6,336 nucleotides of DNA from JAABYT01 sp041581935 (GTDB taxonomy: Bacteria; Pseudomonadota; Gammaproteobacteria; HK1), in NCBI GenBank assembly GCA_041581935.1, contig JBFICP010000190.1, forward strand, positions 1 through 6,336. The letters are read 5' to 3'. The position numbers and the translations under genes are program-made. The notes beneath the pieces were generated by a model. The model did no database searches, was not told the DNA's origin, and saw nothing but the letters and a program-made list of their open reading frames with translations. Numbering within the stretch: the first letter of the stretch is position 1; the number at the start of each line of letters is the position of its first letter. Shown in pieces: positions 1 to 4,707 of this stretch.

Positions 1-315
1 ATCGCCAAGGGTGGAGAGACCGAGCACGTGCGCGTCCACGTATCCTCGTTGGTGGCAGGCTATTCGGCTATAACCGGTGAGACGGTCAATATCCATGATC
101 CGTATGGGGACCAGCGGTTCAACCCCGAATTCGATCGACAGCGGGGTTTCCGCACGCGAAACGTGTTATGCGTGCCGGTCGTCAATCGCAGGGGTTGGGT
201 GGTGGGCGCCGTCCAGGTGGACAACAAGGTCGACGGCAATTTCGACGACGAGGACGTGACGGTGTTGCGTGCCATCGCCGCTCAGCTGGGCATCGCCGTC
301 GTTATCAACATCTAA
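1..315 (+). CDS. GAF-domain protein, C-terminal fragment (5' end outside window)
   Basis: The frame is open from base 1 to the TAA at 313-315, giving 104 residues with no upstream stop, so this is the tail of a longer gene. A GTG at 28 is only an internal codon. The residues cover most of a GAF domain of the type found in cyclic-nucleotide phosphodiesterases and bacterial adenylate cyclases. Visible marks are TGETVNI at 26-31, D33-PYGD-QRFN to 41, GFRTRNVLCVPV at 49-60, the G-x-VVGAVQVDNK strand at 65-76, then F81 and D85. NK...F...D resembles the NKFDE motif of cNMP-binding GAFs, but the final Glu is Val. GAF domains bind small ligands or mediate dimerisation. The domain ends almost at the stop codon, so any catalytic or DNA-binding part must lie upstream, outside the window. 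The family call is good; the whole-protein function is unknown. Confidence 0.85.
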   Translation: MAKGGETEHVRVHVSSLVAGYSAITGETVNIHDPYGDQRFNPEFDRQRGFRTRNVLCVPVVNRRGWVVGAVQVDNKVDGNFDDEDVTVLRAIAAQLGIAVVINI

Positions 316-848
316 TCAGACCCCTTCGGCGATCCTGCAGATCGAGCCGGGCACGGCGAAGCCCGACATCGATGAACGAACGCCTCCTGCTCTCGTGTCT
401 CGATGGCTCCCGCGCGGGCCTCCCGCACGCGTGCGATGGCATCCGCGGGTGCGCTGCCGAGCTCTACCAGCAAGCGCGCCGCAATCGTGCCGGTCCGTCC
501 GAGCCCTCCCCGGCAATGCAACGCGATCGACGATCCTTCGCGCAGCAGTCCGCGCAGCTCGGCGCCGCTTCGCTGCCAGCGTTTTTCGAAGCGCTCGTCG
601 GGCGTCCCCATGTCGCGGATTGGAAGATGCCACCAGCGCATCGCCAGCGTCTCGAGCTGGCGGGGTAGGGACCGGACGCCGAGAACATCGAGCTCGTGAT
701 CCTCGATGAGACTCACGAGTCCCCGGGCTCCCCAGTCGCGAAGGCGCACGAGCGTTACGGCGACCGGCCCTTCGAGCCCCGGACACGCGCACAAGCCGAT
801 GCGCCCGGCGTCTCCGGGCGCCTGCACGAAATCGATTCGATCGGTCAT
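312..848 (-). CDS. CDKN3-like dual-specificity/tyrosine protein phosphatase
   Basis: This 178-residue cytoplasmic protein carries the Cys-phosphatase P-loop HCRGGLGRTG at 111-120, which is the CX5R(S/T) signature. C112 is the nucleophile and R118 the phosphate-binding arginine. D79, in LPIRDMGTPD, is the likely general acid. The following segment, RAGAIETREQEAFV at 145-158, fits bacterial CDKN3-like phosphatases. Known members cleave phosphoryl groups from Ser/Thr/Tyr residues or small phosphorylated molecules; the substrate here cannot be read. The last 20 residues, rich in Cys/Pro/Ser, look unlike the core. The frame stays open upstream to 1106, but that would overlap the permease by almost 200 bases and gives Arg-rich sequence, so I chose the first ATG after the permease stop. 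No Shine-Dalgarno sequence sits in front of it (see the leader ORF at 845-871). It is the probable last gene of a three-gene operon. Confidence 0.88.
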   Translation of the reverse strand: MTDRIDFVQAPGDAGRIGLCACPGLEGPVAVTLVRLRDWGARGLVSLIEDHELDVLGVRSLPRQLETLAMRWWHLPIRDMGTPDERFEKRWQRSGAELRGLLREGSSIALHCRGGLGRTGTIAARLLVELGSAPADAIARVREARAGAIETREQEAFVHRCRASPCPARSAGSPKGSD

Positions 849-871
849 CGCATCGCCGTCTGCGCCACCAT
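845..871 (-). other. Possible 8-codon leader ORF overlapping the phosphatase start (ATGA)
   Basis: Read on the minus strand, an AGGAG motif (bases 882-886) lies 10 bases before an ATG at 871-869. That ATG opens a tiny frame, MVAQTAMR, whose TGA (847-845) overlaps the ATG of the phosphatase at 848-846 as ATGA. The phosphatase ATG itself has no nearby ribosome binding site, the AGGAG being 33 bases away. Translation may therefore begin at the leader and re-initiate at the phosphatase. This is inference from spacing only; a frame this short can occur by chance. Confidence 0.3.
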
Positions 872-910
872 CGAGAGAGTGCTCCTGTTGTGCAAAGGTC
901 GACCTCTCGG

Positions 911-2146
911 TCAGAACAGAACCTGAGCGGCGAGCAACCCGAAGCTTGCAAACGCTCCCGTTACCGGAATCCACATGGGACACGGTATCACACCGACCGC
1001 GGCGGACTGCCGCCGCTTGAGCGCGACCAACGCGAGGTTGACCAAGCCGAACACGGCGAGCACCAGGACGCTGGTTGCGCTCGCGAGGTGCACCAGCGGA
1101 ATCCACAGGGCGAGCGTAGTGACGATGCCGCAGACCACGATCGTCGCCCTCACCGGAGTGCGGGTACGTGGATGAACGACCCCGAGAGTGCGTGGTAACC
1201 AGCCGTTCATGCTCATGCCATAAAAAATGCGCGCCGCCATGATGATTTGCACGAGCGCACCATTGATCACGGCCACCAAGCCGATGCTGCTGATAACGAT
1301 GGGCGATTCCCCCGTCGCGTGCTCGTACAACAGGGCCAGCGGGGCCTCGCTACCGGCGAGAGCGTCAACTGGCATGCTCGTGAGTGCAGCCAAAACCACG
1401 AGCATGTAGATGGCCGTCGATACACACAGTGCAATGAGAATTCCGAGGGGAAGGTTACGCTCCGGACGTTTCACCTCCTCGGCGACGTTGATCATGTCCT
1501 CGAAGCCAATAAAGGCAAAAAACGCAAGAAGTGCCCCGAGCACCAAACCCGGAAACGCGAATTCGCCACTCGTCGGAAGCATTCTCGGTACGATCTCCGG
1601 AGTCGAGCCGAGTGCGTCCCCGGCTACCACGACGATCATCACCAGGCCGCCCGCCTCGATGAGTGTCAGCATCGCCGCGATACGCGCCGAGCTCTTGATG
1701 CCCCACGCGGCGATGAATCCGAGAGTCGTCACCAGGCACACGATCAACAGCGCGTCCGGGACGTTCATGAGCACGCGGAAGTAGCCACTGAAGCCGCGCG
1801 AAAGAGTGGCCGCGGAGACCATGCCGGCAAACGCGATTAGCGTGCCCACGGCGACTGAAAGCCAGCGCTGGCCGAACGCCTTCTGAACGTACACGGCTTC
1901 CCCGGCACTTACAGGAAAGCGCGCCGCAAGCTCACCGTAGCTGAACGCGGTGAGCGCTGCGATTACCGCCGCCACCAGGAAAGCCAGGGGCGTGCCCATA
2001 CCGGCGACTCCGATGACTTCACCGATGAGAACGTAAATTCCAGCACCGAGAATGTTGCCGAGGCCGTAGAGGGTGATGAGTCCGAGCCCGAGCGAGCGGT
2101 CCAGACCAACACGGGCTTGGGGAGCCGTCGGACGATGATCCCCCAT
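911..2146 (-). CDS. APC-superfamily amino acid permease
   Basis: This 411-residue integral inner-membrane protein is a probable secondary amino acid or polyamine transporter. Family marks are the glycine-rich broken helix TM1 (YGLGNILGAGIYVLIG, 27-42), TM2 followed by SYGELAARFPVSAGEAVYV (69-87), TM6 leading into GFEDMINVAEEVKRPERN (214-231), and ARIFYGMSMNGWLPR (305-319) after TM8. Hydrophobic segments lie near 20-46, 52-70, 96-115, 131-150, 156-176, 199-222, 233-255, 284-310, 335-352, 357-377 and 391-411. That is eleven, and the protein stops inside or just after the last one, whereas most APC carriers have twelve. The substrate cannot be read from the sequence. The ATG at 2146 is preceded by no clear Shine-Dalgarno sequence; it lies 36 bases after the coiled-coil gene's stop, which suggests co-transcription and possibly translational coupling. 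Confidence 0.92.
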   Translation of the reverse strand: MGDHRPTAPQARVGLDRSLGLGLITLYGLGNILGAGIYVLIGEVIGVAGMGTPLAFLVAAVIAALTAFSYGELAARFPVSAGEAVYVQKAFGQRWLSVAVGTLIAFAGMVSAATLSRGFSGYFRVLMNVPDALLIVCLVTTLGFIAAWGIKSSARIAAMLTLIEAGGLVMIVVVAGDALGSTPEIVPRMLPTSGEFAFPGLVLGALLAFFAFIGFEDMINVAEEVKRPERNLPLGILIALCVSTAIYMLVVLAALTSMPVDALAGSEAPLALLYEHATGESPIVISSIGLVAVINGALVQIIMAARIFYGMSMNGWLPRTLGVVHPRTRTPVRATIVVCGIVTTLALWIPLVHLASATSVLVLAVFGLVNLALVALKRRQSAAVGVIPCPMWIPVTGAFASFGLLAAQVLF

Positions 2147-2162
2147 TATGGTTCGGTGGTTC

Positions 2163-2183
2163 GCAGCGGCGTACCTACGCTGC
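2163..2183 (-). other. Intercistronic inverted repeat between coiled-coil gene and permease
   Basis: GCAGCG and CGCTGC form a perfect 6-bp inverted repeat around a 9-base spacer. It lies in the short gap just after the coiled-coil gene's stop codon and 16 bases before the permease ATG. There is no T-run, so it is not a typical intrinsic terminator. It could tune mRNA stability or access to the permease start, or be chance in GC-rich DNA. Confidence 0.3.
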
Positions 2184-4375
2184 TACGCGCCGGGGAGTCG
2201 CTCCAAAGATCCATCGGCGTCGAGCTGATAGGCGCGTCCGAGAACGCCGACCTGAATACCAACACCGCCGCCCACGAGTCTTTGCTCGATGACGGTCGCG
2301 TGGTCCATCACGCCTGCCAGGAACAAGGTGGAAAGCGCCTCGGTGCCGTTCATGACGACTCCGCTCGCATCGAGCGCTCCGGCAGCACGCTCGAATTGCG
2401 GTTGTCGGCGAAGGCGCGAGAGCCAGGCGAAAGCCACCGCGGCCTTGTCGTCTCCGGACAGTGTCGTGCTGTCCGTCACCTTATGCGATGCGAACGTCTG
2501 CCATCCGGGGTGAGGATCGATTCCGGTCGGTCGCCGTGAATCAATGTCATCGATCAGCGCATGGGGGGCGCGCAGCGAAGGGTCCACCGGGCCCGCCATG
2601 TGCCCAGCCTTTTCGCGAAGCGCCTTCAGCAGTCGGGAGCGATTGGGGGTCCTGGGGGTATCATCCGGCACGCTCCTGATTGCCGCAACGAGCACTTGTT
2701 GCACAGCCTCGAACTCTGAGCGCGTGAGTTCGGCGCGCAGCGAATAGAATTCCCTCGCGAGCACGCGCTGTTCGGAAAAGCGCGCTTCGATATCGTGGCG
2801 ACGTTGCTCGAGCGCGGCCGCCGTCGCCTGGTGATCCCGAGCGAAGGTCGCGTGCGCTTCGAGCAGTTGCTGGCGCTCGGTGCTCAACGCCGCTCGCGCC
2901 CGCTCTAGAGGGGCCGGTTCCGGCATCTGCCCGTCGGTTGCCGTTTGCGTTGCACCGGCGCGTTCCTCCAGGGCGACGATGCGGGCATCGATTTTGCGCC
3001 GATCGGCGAGCACGCGTTCGACCGCTTTGTACACACCGGCCGTTTTTGGCCGCGAAAGATCGAACCTGGGGGCCCCGGCCGCCGAGTACAGCAAGCCCTC
3101 GTCATTGTCTTCGAGCACCTGCTTGATGGCGACGTCCAGTCCTTCGTGGTCTCGTCCGAAGTCTTCGATCAGGCGTCTGCTGAGAGCCTCGAGATTTCCG
3201 CGCGCGCCTTCCAGCTCGCCGCTGATCTGCGCCTCGAGTGCCTTGATCTGGGCATCGACCTTTTGCCGGCGGGTGTCGATGTCGGCTTCAACGCTGACCC
3301 TGGCGGCATTGATTTCTGCCAGAGTCCCGGCGAGTGCAGCTTCCTTTTGGCGCTTCTCGACGACGAATCGCGTGTAGTGCTCGTCGTATTTCCGATTGTT
3401 TTTCTCGAACTCCTCATTGGCATTCACGACCGATGTCCGGGCCTTTGCCAGTCCGCTCTGAAGCTCGGCGATTCGCTCTTCGAGGGCGGAAAATTTCAAA
3501 GCACGTTCGTCGCGTGACGGATCGTCGGCTGGCGCTTTGTTATGCACCTCCACCAAGGCGTTGTATTCTTCGATCAGGCCTCGTAATTCGTTTTTGATCC
3601 GTGCATGCAGGGCGCGTTGCTCGCGGTCGGTCTCGACCGATTTGGCTACGGCGCCGCCTGCCTCATCGAGAGACGCCAGCTCGGTCTCGAGCCATTCGTT
3701 GTACGCGGCGTAGTCGACCGCGTAAGCGTCGGCGAGCTTCTTCAGCTTGCGTCTTTCCCCCTCGGCAAATCGTTGCCAGTCCTGCTCGAGCAATCGAATC
3801 TCCAGAGCCAGCGGGTCTCCGGCCGACATGTATTCCTCGAACTGCCGTGTCAGTGTCGCGCGTGCGTTGCGCGTCTTGGCCAACTGGGACAGGTAGGTAT
3901 TTCTGACGGCGTCTATCTCGGCGAGCTCGGCGGCGACTCGGTCCATGAGCGCCTTGACTTCGGGGTCGTCTGCATAGCGGGCCGTGTGGCGCCTCTCGAT
4001 GCGCCGAACCTCGTTTGCGCGGCCGTCGCGCAGCGCGATCTGTGTATTGATTGCGTCGATGCGCTCATTGAGGGCATCGCGCTTGGCATTGAATGTCGCT
4101 TCCTTGCTGGCGCGTTCGCTCTCGAGAGCTTCGATCTCCTGGGCGATTGAACGGCGTTGTGGTGCGAAATCGGCGCGAATTCGTGCAACCTGCGCGTCCA
4201 GCGCCGTGACCAGGCCGTCGTTATAAGACTTGAAGCCATCTTCGAGGCTTTTCAGCATCAGATAGTAGATTGGACGGTTGTCCACCTCCTGCGCTGCGGC
4301 GCTAACTGACACAGCGAGCGCGGCGACGCCCATGACACCGAGCATGCATGGCGGTATGCGCCTTGAACGATTCAT
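2183..4375 (-). CDS. Exported long coiled-coil protein of unknown function
   Basis: I do not recognise this 730-residue protein. It begins with a Sec signal peptide: basic NRSRR, hydrophobic core MLGVMGVAALAVSVS (11-25), and a likely cut after A28 (AAA|QE) or A26. The mature part, probably periplasmic, has no cysteine. Residues about 55-235, 245-420, 448-475 and 485-565 are highly charged, Ala/Glu/Arg/Leu-rich and heptad-like, so they should form long coiled coils. They are broken by short linkers at about 183-188 (SAGDPL), 281-290 (APADDPSRDE), 422-446 (including GLLYSAAGAPRFDL) and 475-490. A Pro-rich hinge (567-625) leads to a C-terminal globular domain of about 105 residues (GWQTF at 624-628; a Gly-rich strand VGGGVGIQVGVLG at 701-713). 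The frame stays open to a TTG at 4450, and another ATG lies at 4426. I chose 4375 because it places the signal peptide at the N-terminus; no start has a good Shine-Dalgarno sequence. It is probably the first gene of the operon with the permease and phosphatase. A structural or scaffold role in the envelope is inference. Confidence 0.85.
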   Translation of the reverse strand: MNRSRRIPPCMLGVMGVAALAVSVSAAAQEVDNRPIYYLMLKSLEDGFKSYNDGLVTALDAQVARIRADFAPQRRSIAQEIEALESERASKEATFNAKRDALNERIDAINTQIALRDGRANEVRRIERRHTARYADDPEVKALMDRVAAELAEIDAVRNTYLSQLAKTRNARATLTRQFEEYMSAGDPLALEIRLLEQDWQRFAEGERRKLKKLADAYAVDYAAYNEWLETELASLDEAGGAVAKSVETDREQRALHARIKNELRGLIEEYNALVEVHNKAPADDPSRDERALKFSALEERIAELQSGLAKARTSVVNANEEFEKNNRKYDEHYTRFVVEKRQKEAALAGTLAEINAARVSVEADIDTRRQKVDAQIKALEAQISGELEGARGNLEALSRRLIEDFGRDHEGLDVAIKQVLEDNDEGLLYSAAGAPRFDLSRPKTAGVYKAVERVLADRRKIDARIVALEERAGATQTATDGQMPEPAPLERARAALSTERQQLLEAHATFARDHQATAAALEQRRHDIEARFSEQRVLAREFYSLRAELTRSEFEAVQQVLVAAIRSVPDDTPRTPNRSRLLKALREKAGHMAGPVDPSLRAPHALIDDIDSRRPTGIDPHPGWQTFASHKVTDSTTLSGDDKAAVAFAWLSRLRRQPQFERAAGALDASGVVMNGTEALSTLFLAGVMDHATVIEQRLVGGGVGIQVGVLGRAYQLDADGSLERLPGA

Positions 4376-4432
4376 GGGCGTGCCGACGACTGAGCTTCCC
4401 CGAATAGCGCTGTTGTTATTGTGCATTCTGAA

Positions 4433-4460
4433 TCGTGCAGGTGACCTCAACCTGCATCGA
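4433..4460 (-). promoter_or_regulatory. Inverted repeat, possible operator or 5'-leader hairpin
   Basis: TGCAGGT and ACCTGCA form a perfect 7-bp inverted repeat around 7 bases. The outer TCG and CGA extend the pairing by three more bases if a single base (4457) is bulged. It lies immediately downstream of the putative -10 box, around the expected transcription start, and upstream of the coiled-coil gene. It could bind a dimeric repressor or fold in the leader RNA. No T-run follows. Confidence 0.4.
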
Positions 4461-4464
4461 TCCG

Positions 4465-4490
4465 ATTGTATGCGAGTCTATCCGATGCAA
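4465..4490 (-). promoter_or_regulatory. Putative sigma70-type promoter for the coiled-coil/permease/phosphatase operon
   Basis: On the minus strand, TACAAT (4470-4465) matches the -10 consensus at five of six positions. TTGCAT (4490-4485) keeps the TTG of a -35 box, but the spacer is only 14 bases, shorter than the usual 16-18, so the -35 assignment is weak. ATCCGAT (plus strand) occurs at 4460-4466 and again at 4480-4486, exactly 20 bases apart, and TGCATCG/CGATGCA (4453-4459, 4483-4489) brackets the whole element. A short spacer with bracketing repeats would fit an activator-dependent promoter; this is inference. Confidence 0.3.
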
Positions 4491-4509
4491 GCGTGCAATT
4501 CTAACCACA

Positions 4510-4600
4510 GCGCGATTGGCACGGATGACTCCACACGTGCGCCCGTATCGGCGCGCCACTGCGCAATCGCGGCAACGAGCCCGATCCGTGCGAATCGCGC
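4510..4600. repeat. Interrupted 17-bp inverted repeat
   Basis: The arm at 4510-4526 (GCGCGATTGGCACGGAT) is the reverse complement of the arm at 4584-4600 (ATCCGTGCGAATCGCGC), apart from one mismatch at the ninth position (4518 against 4592). The arms enclose 57 bases containing the palindrome GGCGCGCC (4550-4557). A match of this length is unlikely by chance in so short a gap. It lies after the RND gene stop and upstream of the putative promoter of the next operon. It could be a long RNA hairpin that ends or trims the efflux transcript, a pair of regulator sites, or a remnant of a small mobile repeat. No T-run follows on either strand and no target duplication was seen. Confidence 0.7.
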
Positions 4601-4707
4601 CCCTTACCTGTGGCGGCGAGCTTGCGCACGGGCTCTTCGGTGCTCGGGATGGGGTCTCATTGGCGGTAGAGCCGGCTCCGACAGGGCGGGCGAGAAAACG
4701 TCGCGGG

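Larger units (their letters stand above)
4376..4707. other. 332-base intergenic region, repeat-rich, no gene seen
   Basis: This gap separates the RND gene stop from the start of the coiled-coil gene. I see no convincing protein or RNA gene in it; the open frames crossing it are continuations of antisense frames or short Arg-rich runs. It holds the inverted repeat at 4510-4600, the promoter-like repeats at 4433-4490, and a perfect 10-base palindrome, GAGCCGGCTC, at 4669-4678. I see no T-tract-type terminator after the RND gene. If the coiled-coil gene actually starts at 4426 or 4450, the gap is shorter by 51 or 75 bases. Confidence 0.7.

Noticed and set aside
330..365. Small hairpins (CGATC/GATCG at 330-344; CGGGC/GCCCG at 348-365) as a terminator for the GAF gene
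   Set aside because: Stems of only 5 bp, no T-run, and located inside the phosphatase coding sequence; ordinary for GC-rich DNA.
849..1106. N-terminal extension of the phosphatase back to an ATG at 1106
   Set aside because: It would overlap the conserved permease C-terminus by almost 200 bases, and the extra residues are Arg-rich with no domain character.
1247..1840. Plus-strand open frame (197 codons) opposite the permease
   Set aside because: Antisense to well-marked transmembrane coding sequence; His/Arg/Glu-rich composition is the usual mirror of hydrophobic codons.
4510..4600. Insertion-sequence or MITE ends
   Set aside because: The inverted repeat is suggestive, but there is no transposase, no flanking direct duplication and no second copy in the window, so I list it only as an inverted repeat.
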